Assembly (NCBI GenBank): GCA_027624955.1
Contig: JAQBTG010000019.1
Coordinates: 1 to 62,612 of the forward strand
From: Pseudomonadota bacterium
GTDB taxonomy: Bacteria > Pseudomonadota > Alphaproteobacteria > UBA828
Direction: 5' to 3'
Length of the DNA stretch: 62,612 bases
Shown: one piece after another, positions 28,502 to 37,855 of the stretch
Numbering within the stretch: position 1 is the stretch's first letter
Layout of the letters: each line of letters begins with the position of its first letter
Position numbers and translations under genes: made by a program
The notes under the pieces: generated by a model
Told to the model about the DNA's origin: nothing
What the model saw: the letters and a program-made list of their open reading frames with translations, nothing else
The model's database searches: none

Positions 28502-29161
28502 TTAACGATCAAGGAAGATGATGCGCCCGATCAGCGGGCCGCCCTCGGCCTCGGCCAAGGGGTCGACGGCGAAGGTAACCTGACTTTCACCAGCGGTAGC
28601 GCGGTAGTGTCCGCCCGGGGCAAGGCGGAGTGCCGTTTTGGCCATATCCGCGGCGCCGCCCTGTAGCGCCACTACGATCGGCGGTGTGGCGCTGTCGAGG
28701 CGCTGCACGGTCACTTCCGTCGCTGCGCCTGAATATCTAAAGGCCGGTGTCAGGCTGAACAGGATAACTTGGGGCGGCGCAGCGCTGTCGTCGCCGGGCG
28801 CTGCGCGGTAGGCCATGGCGCCGCTTTTGTCGGAGAGGGCGTCTGACAGGATCAGGCTGCCGCCGTCGCATTCGACCAGTTCGCGAAATACCCGGCCGCG
28901 CTGTACCGCGCTCTGCTCAATGCCGACGGTGACCACACCGCCGGCGATCGTCTCGCGCCAGCATGAGCGCAGATAGCCCAGCACCAGCCGCCCGCCCGAG
29001 CCGAGCGTAATCACCGTTCCGGCTTCCACCATGTCGAATAATTGCACGTCGCCGGTATCGCCTTCGCTCTCTTCGACGATGGCAACCAATTCGCCGGCGC
29101 GCGCCGACGTCAGGGCGGCGGCGAAAAGTGCCAGCAGGCAAAGGAAAAGAACGAGTTTCAT
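28502..29161 (-). CDS. Exported FecR-like domain protein
   Basis: 219 residues with a signal peptide (MKLVLFLCLLALFAAALTSA, cut after SARA). The mature protein is beta-rich, and its first 80 residues follow the FecR-like pattern: VEAGTVITLGSGGRLVLGYL, then SCWRETIAGG. FecR-like domains outside iron uptake are periplasmic and often sit beside caspase-like or surface proteins. Cys pairs (SCWRE, ELVECDGG) could form a disulphide. The start is 7 bases beyond the stop of the WD40-caspase gene, so cotranscription is very likely. Precise role unknown. Confidence 0.7.
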   Translation of the reverse strand: MKLVLFLCLLALFAAALTSARAGELVAIVEESEGDTGDVQLFDMVEAGTVITLGSGGRLVLGYLRSCWRETIAGGVVTVGIEQSAVQRGRVFRELVECDGGSLILSDALSDKSGAMAYRAAPGDDSAAPPQVILFSLTPAFRYSGAATEVTVQRLDSATPPIVVALQGGAADMAKTALRLAPGGHYRATAGESQVTFAVDPLAEAEGGPLIGRIIFLDR

Positions 29162-29168
29162 GTCAATT

Positions 29169-32159
29169 TCAATCCGCCGCGTCGGCACTGATCAACGCCA
29201 ACGGAAAATCAGCCTCCACGGGTTTGCCGACGGCTGGTGTCTGGCGGCCGGCCGTCAATTTCTTAATCCGCCGGGAAATATAGGCGTCGAGCGTTGATAC
29301 CGTTACTTCGCCGTCGCCGAAAAGATCGGCGCGACCTGACAAACCTTCCAATAAGGCTTCGGTAAAAGCGCCGTTCTCCCAATCGGCGTTCTCCAGTGAA
29401 AGTTGGGCGTGGGTCGACGAAGCGAAGACGATCACGCCGTTTTCCGGGCTCGACAGATCATTGACCACCCGCACCACGTCGCTCGACGGCTCGCCGGGCC
29501 TACCCCAAATGCCGCCGGCGCGGCAGGTGTCGACGAACAGCAAGCTGCGGGCAGCGAGTGACGTCAGCGCTTGCTTGATTTCGTCATAGGCCAAGGCAGT
29601 TTCCGCCAGGTGGGCTGGATCGCCGTCATGCGGCAGGAAGAAATAGCGCCCTGATGCGTCATCGACGCCGTGCCCGGCCAGAAACAATGCCGCGAAATCA
29701 CCCGCTCGGGCCTCGCGGGTGAGCCAAGCCAAGCCGTCACGCAGCGCTGCGCCGCTGGCCTCGGCGTCGGAGAGAATACGTACATGAACCTCGCCATAGG
29801 CTCGGCCGTCTTGCCCGCTCAGTATGGCGGCGAAGTCGCGGGCGTCCTTATGTGCGAAACTGAGGCGGAGTTCTTCGGCGGCGTAATTGCTGACGCCGGC
29901 AGCGAGCAAATAGAGATCGGGGCGCTTGTCCTCGGCGCCGCCGGACCAGCGCAGGTTAAGGCGCGCCGCTTCGCTCACCGTGCCGCGCGTGCCTTCCGCT
30001 ACCACGGTTATTTCGCTGTCATGGCGAGGCACAGTGAGCGCCATTTCAAACGTTGTGCCGCTTGCGAGATCGGCAAGATCGCCTTCCAGCATGGCGATCG
30101 GCCGGCCATCGGCGCGTACCTGAACGGCGCGCAGCGTATCGCCCACGGCGGCGCGCACGGATAGCTCCAGGGTGACCCGCGGTGCGGATATCTCAGCGCC
30201 ACCCGTGAGCGCAAGCGAAGCGATGACCGGCGGCAATAAATTTCCGATGTTACCATCCGCTGTCTGCGTCTCGGTGGCATCTGCGTCCTCATCGTCTAAT
30301 GCCCGTCTGACGATATCGGGCCGGTAGTAGACATTGCGGAAGCGGCTGACTGAGAAAAAATCAGCGGCTTGGTCGGGGCCGCGGTTAACGTGCCAGCCGG
30401 CTAGCGAATCGCCGCCCGGCGAAGCCAGGTAGTGACCGGCAGGTGTCCAGGCGACCCAGCGCGCGCTGTCTTTGTGCGGAAACATCGCCAGTAATTCGGT
30501 GCCGTCCGTCATGCGGTACCAGCGCAGCGAGCCATCGCCGAATGCGCCGACGGCGAGGCGGCTATCGGGTGTGATGTTGAGCGCCCAGGCCTCGCCCGGC
30601 GCCTGGAAGCTCCATATTTCCTGTGCGTCTGTGCCGTAGCGGATTATCCGCTAGCGGGTGCCAAGCAGGATGCCGCTGGCGTCCGGGGTCACGGCGTAGC
30701 TTTCCGCACGTTCATAGGGCAGCAGAGCAAGCGCCGCACCATTCAAAGTCGGTGCATAGCTGCCTTGCCAATCGGCGACCGCCAGGGCTGTTGATTGCAG
30801 AATCGGTGGGGTGAAATTCTCGGCCGGCGGCGGCGGATCGAGCAGGAGTGTCCGCGCCTGGAGCGTGAACAGTGCCGCTTCGCTGCGTTCAGAAGAAAAT
30901 TTAAAATAGACTTCGGATCCGTCGGCGGAGAGCTTGAAATCGCTGCCCATGTCGCGAAAATCGGCGGCGTGCGAGCGCCATTCGAACAGCTTGACATGAT
31001 TTTCGTCGATGGCGCCAAGCGCCGGCTCCGAACTGGCGAAATAGACGCCGCCCTCGGCGCGCGGCGCGAGATAGGTAACGCCTTTGGCGGAAGCCGCGGC
31101 GACGTCTTGCGCTTGACCCCGCCCGCCATCCTCCCAGCGCCGCACGGGATGCGCACCAGCGCGTTTGAATTCGCCGCCGGCATAAAGATACTTGCCGTCA
31201 GACGACCAAGCGGTGCGCCACATATCGCCGTTATCGACATCATTCATTCGCGGGCAAAATTGTAGCGCCAAATTCTCCACCAACAGCACATCGACACGCT
31301 GGCGCTCGGAATAGCCGACGGCCAAATATTTTCCGTCGGGCGAGAAGCTGGCCGATGTCGGCCAATCACCACCCGGCGCGCGGCGTGCGCGGATCAAATT
31401 GAATTCGCTATCGAACAGGCGGATAGACCCGTCTAGCGAAACCGTCACCAGCCGGCCGAGGCCGTCGAACTCCACCCAACCTGAACTCGGCGCCGCCACG
31501 CCCTCGAAATTGTCGGCGTCGAGATAGGGCAGGTCGGAGGCGCTGCAGTTTGGGTCGTCGACATCGTTCTCGTCGCCGCGCGGCAGGCCACCCGGATGGT
31601 GCACCGGGTGATCGGCGGCGACGGTGAAATCGCCCACCCGGTAAACCCGAAATCCGAAACCGCCCTTGAACGTGACCGCGAGATGACGGCCGTCGGGCGA
31701 ATACGCCAGATGTTGACCGCGGTGCGGCAAATCAGCGACGCGGCGGATCATTTCCCCGCTGGCAACATCGAAGAGATAAAGGCTCCAATTGAGGCCGCCT
31801 GATTCGCCGGTCCATCCCGTTGTCGCGATGGTGCCGCCATCGGGCGAGATGGCGACGCCGTAAAGTGCGCCCTCGCGCGCTGCGCCGATCGGCACGCGCA
31901 GCGTGCGGATCAACCTGCCATCAAGCAGCGACCACAGCCGCAACGTCTTGTCATAGGATGCCGAGGCCAGGAGATTGGTGCCGGGATGAATGGCGATGCG
32001 GCCAATTTTGGCAGTGTGCATGCCGGTTTCAATGCGCAGCACCGGCACTTCCGAAAGCCCGGCCGGCGTGTCGGCCCGCGTGGCGCTTGCGGTGCAAAAC
32101 ATAGCGATGCCCAAGGCAAGGCGCGTCAATAGGGCGACCGCACGCGACGTTGTGATCAT
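29169..32159 (-). pseudogene. Exported WD40-repeat caspase-like peptidase, interrupted by an in-frame TAG
   Basis: A 996-codon frame with a signal peptide (residues 1-30, ending TRADTP), a WD40-like beta-propeller over about residues 38-640 (blades such as LLASASYDKTLRLWSLLDG and SPDGRHLAV), a beta-sandwich linker, and a C-terminal peptidase C14 domain (about 744-980). The catalytic dyad is intact: His about 830 in LFLAGHGVDD and Cys about 879 in LFVDTCRAGG. The single fault is TAG at 30651-30653 (GTR stop RIIRYGTD); the propeller continues in frame on both sides. A Trp codon TGG changed to TAG would explain it. As written, only the propeller would be made; a second start at 30512 could give a separate signal-less caspase part. 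FecR-like and peroxidase genes follow. Confidence 0.8.
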
Positions 32160-32233
32160 GATTACGCTATTGTTAATCCGGACATTGTATAGTCAATTTG
32201 TATTCTAGGGACTTTACCTGAGGAGACACCGAT
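32160..32233. promoter_or_regulatory. Divergent promoter region of the caspase operon and a small exported peptide
   Basis: Seventy-four bases, AT-rich (TTGTTAATCCGGACATTGTATAGTC), separate the two starts. On the plus strand TTGTTA (32170-32175) and TATAGT or TATTCT lie at reasonable spacing for a sigma-70 type promoter of the small gene; the minus-strand promoter must overlap it. AGGAGA at 32221 is the ribosome site of the small gene. Confidence 0.35.
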
Positions 32234-32383
32234 ATGCTGCACTGGCGTTTATTGATGGCGGCACTCGTTTTGACCTTCGTCATGGGTCTGGCGCTGCCGC
32301 TCACCGGCCTGAGCACGAGCGTGGCGTGGGCCGGCGATCCTGACGATCCCTACGTCCCGCCGGAAGATCCCGACGATCCCTGA
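32234..32383 (+). CDS. Small exported acidic peptide, unknown
   Basis: A 49-residue product: a signal-like hydrophobic stretch (residues 5-33, MAALVLTFVMGLALPLTG) with an Ala-rich cut site (VAWAG), then a tiny mature tail of about 15 residues made of DPDDP units (GDPDDPYVPPEDPDDP). A strong AGGAGA ribosome site lies 7 bases ahead of the ATG, supporting a real gene. The acidic proline repeats might bind calcium or stay flexible. I know no characterised family. It is divergent from the WD40-caspase gene. Confidence 0.65.
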   Translation: MLHWRLLMAALVLTFVMGLALPLTGLSTSVAWAGDPDDPYVPPEDPDDP

Positions 32384-32570
32384 GCGGCATAATTCGACCG
32401 TGGCGTAAACCCGCTTAGTCGGCGAATTTTCATGCTCGGCAGTGCCGAGCGCGATCGGCGTCTCTGTCCGACCCACGGCAAATATGTGACTGTCGCGTAT
32501 CTTTCGCGCGAGCGCGTTGGCGCGGTCATCGCGGGCAAAGAATGCGCGCTGGCGCGCCTTAACTCCGTTG

Positions 32571-33401
32571 CTAAAACGACAGATTCTTGAACTTCCGCGT
32601 TTGCTCGGTCAGGGCGATCTCGGTCGGCAGGCGTTCCATGCTGCTGGCGCCATAGAAGCCGTTGACGTGCCTGCAGTTGCGCAGAATGTATTCGGCGTCA
32701 CTGGGCTCAGCGATCGGACCACCATGGCAAAGGATGATGGCGTCCTTGCGCACCGCCAGCGCGGCGGCGGCCCAGTCATCGATCAAGCCAACACAATCAG
32801 CGAGAGATTTAGAGGTTTGCGCGCCGATGGCGCCACTCGTGGTCAAGCCCATATGGCAGACGATGAGATCGGCGCCGGCCGCGGCCATGGCTTCGGCGTC
32901 CTCGGCGCTGAACACATAGGGCGTGGTCAGCATGTCGAGCGCATGGGCGGTCGCAATCATGTCAACCTCCAGGCTATAGCTCATGCCGGTTTCTTCCAGA
33001 TTGGCGCGGAACACCCCGTCGATCAGACCGACGGTGGGGAAATTCTGTACCCCGGCGAAGCCCATAGCCTTTAACTCGGTGAGGAAAACTTCCATCATCA
33101 CGAAAGGATCGGTGCCGTTCACGCCGGCGATCACCGGCGTGTGCGTGACCACGGGCAAGACTTCCGCCGCCATCTCCTTGACGATGTCATTGGCGTTGCC
33201 ATAGGCGAGTAGCCCGGCGAGTGAGCCGCGTCCGGCCATGCGATAGCGCCCGGAATTATAGATAGCGATGATATCGATGCCGCCGGCCTCTTCGCATTTG
33301 GCCGATAACCCAGTGCCGGCGCCGCCGCCGACAATTGGCTCACGCGCCTTGACCATGGCGTGAAATTTATCCAACAGCGCCGCGCGCTCGAATTTGGCCA
33401 T
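32571..33401 (-). CDS. Phosphoenolpyruvate hydrolase-like TIM-barrel protein
   Basis: 276 residues of the PEP_hydrolase family: [20 protein letters not shown] near the N-terminus, [15 protein letters not shown] (about 87), the barrel strand [13 protein letters not shown] (about 180) and [16 protein letters not shown] (about 225). A TIM-barrel enzyme of this family is found paired or fused with UPF0261/Tm-1-like proteins, and that partner is directly upstream here (21 bases). The reaction is not established; despite the name, PEP hydrolysis is only a label. A phosphate-binding barrel acting on a small phosphorylated acid is plausible. Confidence 0.8.
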   Translation of the reverse strand: MAKFERAALLDKFHAMVKAREPIVGGGAGTGLSAKCEEAGGIDIIAIYNSGRYRMAGRGSLAGLLAYGNANDIVKEMAAEVLPVVTHTPVIAGVNGTDPFVMMEVFLTELKAMGFAGVQNFPTVGLIDGVFRANLEETGMSYSLEVDMIATAHALDMLTTPYVFSAEDAEAMAAAGADLIVCHMGLTTSGAIGAQTSKSLADCVGLIDDWAAAALAVRKDAIILCHGGPIAEPSDAEYILRNCRHVNGFYGASSMERLPTEIALTEQTRKFKNLSF

Positions 33402-33422
33402 GCGATTGTTCTCCCGTCGTTA

Positions 33423-34622
33423 TTATTCTGCGATGTCGCGCCAAGCGGCGACTAGCGCCGCAGCGAATTCCGGATCGTTGACATGGAACGGGCAGCGCAC
33501 AAGCTGGTGCGCCTCGGTGGTGATCACCGTTGCCTCCAGCGCTTCAAACAGGGCTGCGTCCGCCGCCGGATCGTGGAACGGCATGTCGGGGGCATCGATC
33601 AGCGAGACGCCTTTCTCTGGGATGAGAAATCGTACCGGTCCGGTGAACGTATTGAGCTTTTTACCGATCCATTCGCCGATGGCGCGGTTTTCTTCGGCGT
33701 TGGTACGCATCAGGCTGACTTGCGGATTGTGAATATAGATATTTCTTTCGCGGTACTTCTCGGGAATCGTTTCGCGCGCGCCGAAATTGACCATATCAAG
33801 CGCGCCGCACGAGCCGACATATGGCAGACCCGCCGCCGCCAGGGCATCGAGGCGCGTTTCTCCGGCGCTGAACACGCCGCCCATCAGCAGGTCGCACACT
33901 TCCGTCGTGGTGACATCGATACAGCCGCGCACGAAGCCGTTCTCGGCGAGCTTTTCCATCGATTGTCCGCCGGTGCCGGTGGCATGAAAGACGAGGCAGT
34001 CATACTCCGCCTCGAGCAGCGCTCTCACCTGGTCGACGCAAACCGTGGTGACGCCGAACATGGTGAGGCCAATGGCTGGTTTTTCCGCCGGCACATGCGG
34101 AACTTGGTGCTGCATCATACCGGCCAAGGCGTGCGCTGCGTTGCCGAGTACGGAGCGGGTGATGCTGTTTAATCCGGCGACATCGGCCACCGAGTAAACC
34201 ATGGCAATATCGTTGGGGCCGACATAGGGCGCGACATCGCCTGAGGCCACGGTCGACACCAGAATTTTGGGCACGCCCAAGGGGAGGGCGCGCATCCCCG
34301 TGGCGACGAGGGCGGTATTGCCGCTGCCGCCGGCGCCGATCATGCCGCCGATATCGTCGCGGGTACGAACGAAATTCGCGAAGGCGTCGGCCATGGCGGT
34401 CACCGCGCGGCCGCGGTCATCGCCGAGCAACACAGCTCGGGCGCCTTCTGGATGGTGGTCCGCTACTTCCGCTGCGGGCACATCCACCAGGCCTCCATCG
34501 CCTTTGCCGGTACCGAGATCAACCAGGCAGGTCTCGAGCCCGGCGGCCTCGATCAGATCCTTGATGTAGCGCAATTCTGCGCCTTTTGTGTCAAAAGTCC
34601 CGGCCACATATGCTTTCACCAT
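33423..34622 (-). CDS. Tm-1-like (UPF0261) ATP-binding protein
   Basis: 399 residues starting MVKAYVAGTFDTKGAEL. Family signatures are GGMIGAGGSGNTALVATGM (about 90) for nucleotide binding, VSTVASGDVAPYVGPNDI and FHATGTGGQSMEKLAENG (about 215). This is the N-terminal part of the architecture known in tomato Tm-1, which blocks tobamovirus replicase; bacterial homologues have unknown metabolic roles. It is followed on the same strand by its usual partner, the PEP-hydrolase-like TIM barrel, which plants carry fused. The start at 34622 is chosen to match the family; an upstream ATG at 34709 would overlap the divergent aldo/keto reductase gene. Confidence 0.85.
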   Translation of the reverse strand: MVKAYVAGTFDTKGAELRYIKDLIEAAGLETCLVDLGTGKGDGGLVDVPAAEVADHHPEGARAVLLGDDRGRAVTAMADAFANFVRTRDDIGGMIGAGGSGNTALVATGMRALPLGVPKILVSTVASGDVAPYVGPNDIAMVYSVADVAGLNSITRSVLGNAAHALAGMMQHQVPHVPAEKPAIGLTMFGVTTVCVDQVRALLEAEYDCLVFHATGTGGQSMEKLAENGFVRGCIDVTTTEVCDLLMGGVFSAGETRLDALAAAGLPYVGSCGALDMVNFGARETIPEKYRERNIYIHNPQVSLMRTNAEENRAIGEWIGKKLNTFTGPVRFLIPEKGVSLIDAPDMPFHDPAADAALFEALEATVITTEAHQLVRCPFHVNDPEFAAALVAAWRDIAE

Positions 34623-34694
34623 AATCCGCTTCTCCGATGCATTCTGTGAGATATTGTTTAGCATGTTTGGCTGGAGCTTCGCGAGGGGAGCGCT

Positions 34695-35540
34695 ATGACG
34701 GAAAGACAACGTATGGTGAGCGCGCGTGGTGGGGTAAGCCTACCGGCGCTTGGCCTGGGCACCTGGAAGATGGGTGAAAAGCGCGGGCAAAGAAAAGCCG
34801 AAGTGGCGGCCCTGCAATACGGTCTCGATCTCGGCCTCGGGTTGGTCGACACGGCGGAGATGTATGCCTCCGGCGGCGCCGAGCAAGTGGTGAGCGAGGC
34901 CATCCGGGGGCGCCGGGACGAGGTCTATTTGGTGTCCAAGGTGTTGCCCAGCAACGCCTCGCGGAAAGGCACAATCAAGGCGGCCGAGCGCAGCCTTAAG
35001 CACCTAAATTGCGATCATATCGATCTTTATCTGCTGCATTGGCCGAGCCCGTACCCGTTGGAAGAAACCATAGAGGCCTTCGAGCGTTTGACCGACGATG
35101 GCAAGATCGGCCGCTACGGCGTCAGTAATTTCGATGCCGGCGAATTGGAAGACGCCATGGCTGCGAGCGGCGGTGATGCAATTTGCGTCAATCAAATCCT
35201 CTACAATCCCGCTCAACGCGCGATCGAAGCCGAATTGTTGCCGTGGTGCACGGCGCGCGATATCGCGCTGATGGCGTACTCGCCGCTCGACCAAGGGAGC
35301 ATCTTGCAGGACGCCATCTTGGAACAAATTGCAGACGGCCACGGCGTCACCACCGCTACGGTAGCGGTCGCCTGGACGCTGCGCTTTCCCAACATGGTCT
35401 CGATCCCCAAGGCCACCGCGGCGGCGCATGTCGACGCTGTCGCCGCCGCGCGCGATATGCAGCTGACGGATGAGGACCTCGCCGCTATCGACCGCGCGTT
35501 CCCGCCGCCAGAGCCAGGCGCTCGTCTGGCTATTTATTGA
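34695..35540 (+). CDS. Aldo/keto reductase
   Basis: 281 residues in a TIM barrel that would reduce aldehydes or ketones with NADPH. The tetrad is readable: Asp in LVDTAEMYAS (about 54), Tyr in the same motif, Lys in YLVSKVLPSN (about 80) and His in DLYLLHWPSP (about 113). C-terminal cofactor residues are in SIPKATAAAH. AGGGGAG lies ahead of the ATG at 34695. Physiological substrate unknown. Its end overlaps the convergent SDR gene by 7 bases. Confidence 0.9.
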   Translation: MTERQRMVSARGGVSLPALGLGTWKMGEKRGQRKAEVAALQYGLDLGLGLVDTAEMYASGGAEQVVSEAIRGRRDEVYLVSKVLPSNASRKGTIKAAERSLKHLNCDHIDLYLLHWPSPYPLEETIEAFERLTDDGKIGRYGVSNFDAGELEDAMAASGGDAICVNQILYNPAQRAIEAELLPWCTARDIALMAYSPLDQGSILQDAILEQIADGHGVTTATVAVAWTLRFPNMVSIPKATAAAHVDAVAAARDMQLTDEDLAAIDRAFPPPEPGARLAIY

Positions 35541-36337
35541 TATCCGTGAGTTGCAGCGATGAGGCCGCCATCGACGACGAGGTCGTGGGCGGTCACATAT
35601 TTGGCTTCATCCGAGGCCAGGAATAGGGCCGCGTAGGCGACGTCCCAGCCCTCACCCATATGGCCCATGGGAACCTGCCTATCACGCTTTTCAATCAGCG
35701 CCGCCGTGTCTCCGGCGCCATATTGTGCGGCCAGGCGCACCTCGACCAACGGTGTGTGCATCAGGCCGGGAGAGATCGAATTGCAGCGGATGCCGAGCGG
35801 TGCATATTTGACCGCCAGCGCGCGACCGAACTGCACCAGGCCGGCCTTGGAAGCAGAATAACCAACATGGTCGTTGCCGATGTGGCGCAGGCCAGCGATA
35901 GAGGAAATATTGACGATCGCGCCGCTGCCTTGGCTTTCCATATAAGGCAGCGCGTATTTGCAGGCGAGAAAGGCCGAAGTCAGGTTGAAATCGAGCTGGC
36001 CTTGCCAATCCTCCAGGCTGAGCTCCCGTGGACCGCCCGGCACCGAGCCGCCGACATTGTTAATTAGAATATCGATACGCCCGAATTTGGCGACGCAAGC
36101 GTCGATCATGGCTTTGACCTGGTCAGCGTCGGTGACGTCGCAATTATGGGTTTCGCAGACGCCACCTTCGGAGGTGATAATGCCCTGCGTTTCCGCCGCC
36201 GCTTCCGCCACCAGATCGACGGCAAAGATGCGTGCACCCTCGCGCGCGAAGGCCACCGCTGTGCTTTTGCCATTGCCCCAACCCGGGCCGACCGATCCGG
36301 CGCCGCTTATCAGCGCCACTTTATTTTCCAAACGCAT
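35534..36337 (-). CDS. Short-chain dehydrogenase/reductase
   Basis: 267 residues, classical SDR. The NAD(P)-binding glycine motif is unusual, with an insert: LISGAGSVGPGWGNGKSTA (about 9-27) instead of the compact TGxxxGxG. The NNVGG structural motif (about 95), the catalytic Ser in NISSIAG (about 145) and YSASK (about 163) are in place, and SPG follows. FabG-like relatives with this SVGPGWGNG insert act on sugar acids or hydroxy acids. Substrate unknown. Confidence 0.87.
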   Translation of the reverse strand: MRLENKVALISGAGSVGPGWGNGKSTAVAFAREGARIFAVDLVAEAAAETQGIITSEGGVCETHNCDVTDADQVKAMIDACVAKFGRIDILINNVGGSVPGGPRELSLEDWQGQLDFNLTSAFLACKYALPYMESQGSGAIVNISSIAGLRHIGNDHVGYSASKAGLVQFGRALAVKYAPLGIRCNSISPGLMHTPLVEVRLAAQYGAGDTAALIEKRDRQVPMGHMGEGWDVAYAALFLASDEAKYVTAHDLVVDGGLIAATHGYQ

Positions 36338-36434
36338 GTGTCTGTCCGCCTCTTTCTTTTATCGATATAAGTTAGTCGGTCGGGATGGTTGTGCGACCGC
36401 ATGGGAATGACGTGCAGCGAATTTAACTTTCCCC

Positions 36435-37814
36435 TTGGCCCGGCGCCACTATCCTTTGGTTATATTTGATGCGAAGGCGCAGCGATTGCGAAAACTCCTA
36501 ATCCCCGCGAGAGGCGGCCTCATCCAGCTTATGGCGTTGAGCGCCCTGTTGTTTGCCATCGCTGGCGCGCTCCAGGCGCAAGAGAAGGCCCCGCCAAATT
36601 TCCATACTGCCTACGCCGCTTACGTTCGGGGCGACTATGAGGTGGCGCTCAATATCTGGCTTGTCCTCGCCAAGGGCGGCGATGCCGATGCCCAGTTCAA
36701 TGTCGCGGCGCTCTATGACAATGGCTGGGGTGTCGAGCGCGACGTGGAAAAAGCGGCGTTTTGGTATGAACGCGCGGCGGCACGCAACATTGCGCCGGCG
36801 GAATTGGTTCTGGCGCATATGTTGCGACGCGGAGAAATCGGTGCGCCGGACGGTGAGCTGGCGTTGCGCCGCCTGCGTTCGGCGGCGCATCGGGGTTCCG
36901 CCAGTGCTCAGTTCGAACTTGGCGTCGCCTATGACCGGGGCGTGGGCGTCACGCAAAATTACGCCACGGCCGCGATCTGGTATGAAAAGGCCGCGGCCCA
37001 GGGCTTGACGGAAGCAATCTACAATCTTGCCACGTTATTCGACGAAGGGCTCGGCCCGCCGAAAGATCATCTCGTCGCGTTGGCCTGGTACCGTCAAGCC
37101 GCGCGAGCGGGCAATGCTTTGGCCGAGAATAATATCGGAAATTTGTATGAAAAAGGCCTCGGCGTGCCGCAGGATTATGTGCGCGCGGTTGAATGGTATG
37201 GCAAGGCGGCGGCGCGCGGCTTGGCCATCGCGCAGAATAACCTCGCCACCATGTATCATCTCGGCCACGGCGTCGCGCGCGACTTCAAGGCCGCGGCGCG
37301 CTGGTACAGTTTGGCAGCCGAGCAGGGTGAACAATCGGCGCAAAACAATCTCGGACTATTGCTGGCCAACGGCCTGGGCGTCACGCGCGACCTGGTCGCG
37401 GCAACCAAATGGTTTCTCGTCGCCTCTGGCGGCCCCGACAAGGAATTAGCCATTCGCGCCAGCACCCATAGCCAAATGCTTGCGGCAAAACTCGTCGGCG
37501 ATGAATTGGCGGCGGTGCAAGACGCGGTTGATCAAACCAGCGCGGCGGCAGCCATCAACGTTGAGATTGAATCCGCGCGGCTTGTGCCCGTCCCCGTTAC
37601 AACCGCGGCCCTCGGCCACCGGACCGTGACGGTCCAGCGTTTGCTTTCAGCGCTCGGCTATTACCAGGGCGCGGTGGACGGGTTGATTGGCCCGGTCACA
37701 TTGGAGGCGTTGCAATATGCCCGGAGGGAAGAGGGCATCGGCGCTTCAGTGGGAATTTCCGCCGAGATGATCGACGCGCTCGCTGAAAGTCTCCGTCGCC
37801 GTTCAACGCAATAG
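36435..37814 (+). CDS. Sel1-repeat protein with C-terminal peptidoglycan-binding domain
   Basis: About 440 to 459 residues depending on start (TTG at 36435, TTG at 36486 or ATG at 36531). A hydrophobic N-terminal segment ending ALQAQE indicates export, so the 36486 or 36531 start is more likely. Seven or so Sel1/TPR-like repeats follow (for example AQFNVAALYDNGWGVERDV, AIYNLATLFDEGLGPPKDH, AENNIGNLYEKGLGVPQDY). A C-terminal peptidoglycan-binding fold carries VQRLLSALGYYQGAVDGLIG (about 395-415). Expected role: a periplasmic scaffold linked to cell wall, as in ExoR/PodJ-type proteins. Stands alone. Confidence 0.8.
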   Translation: MARRHYPLVIFDAKAQRLRKLLIPARGGLIQLMALSALLFAIAGALQAQEKAPPNFHTAYAAYVRGDYEVALNIWLVLAKGGDADAQFNVAALYDNGWGVERDVEKAAFWYERAAARNIAPAELVLAHMLRRGEIGAPDGELALRRLRSAAHRGSASAQFELGVAYDRGVGVTQNYATAAIWYEKAAAQGLTEAIYNLATLFDEGLGPPKDHLVALAWYRQAARAGNALAENNIGNLYEKGLGVPQDYVRAVEWYGKAAARGLAIAQNNLATMYHLGHGVARDFKAAARWYSLAAEQGEQSAQNNLGLLLANGLGVTRDLVAATKWFLVASGGPDKELAIRASTHSQMLAAKLVGDELAAVQDAVDQTSAAAAINVEIESARLVPVPVTTAALGHRTVTVQRLLSALGYYQGAVDGLIGPVTLEALQYARREEGIGASVGISAEMIDALAESLRRRSTQ

Positions 37815-37855
37815 CACACGGCAACTTTGCAGATGTGCGGAATTTCCCAGGCGGG

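Noticed and set aside
32432-32590. 52-codon plus-strand frame after the small exported peptide
   Set aside because: The residue pattern is natural, but it starts in a hairpin (32434-32450), lacks a ribosome site and overlaps the end of the PEP-hydrolase-like gene.
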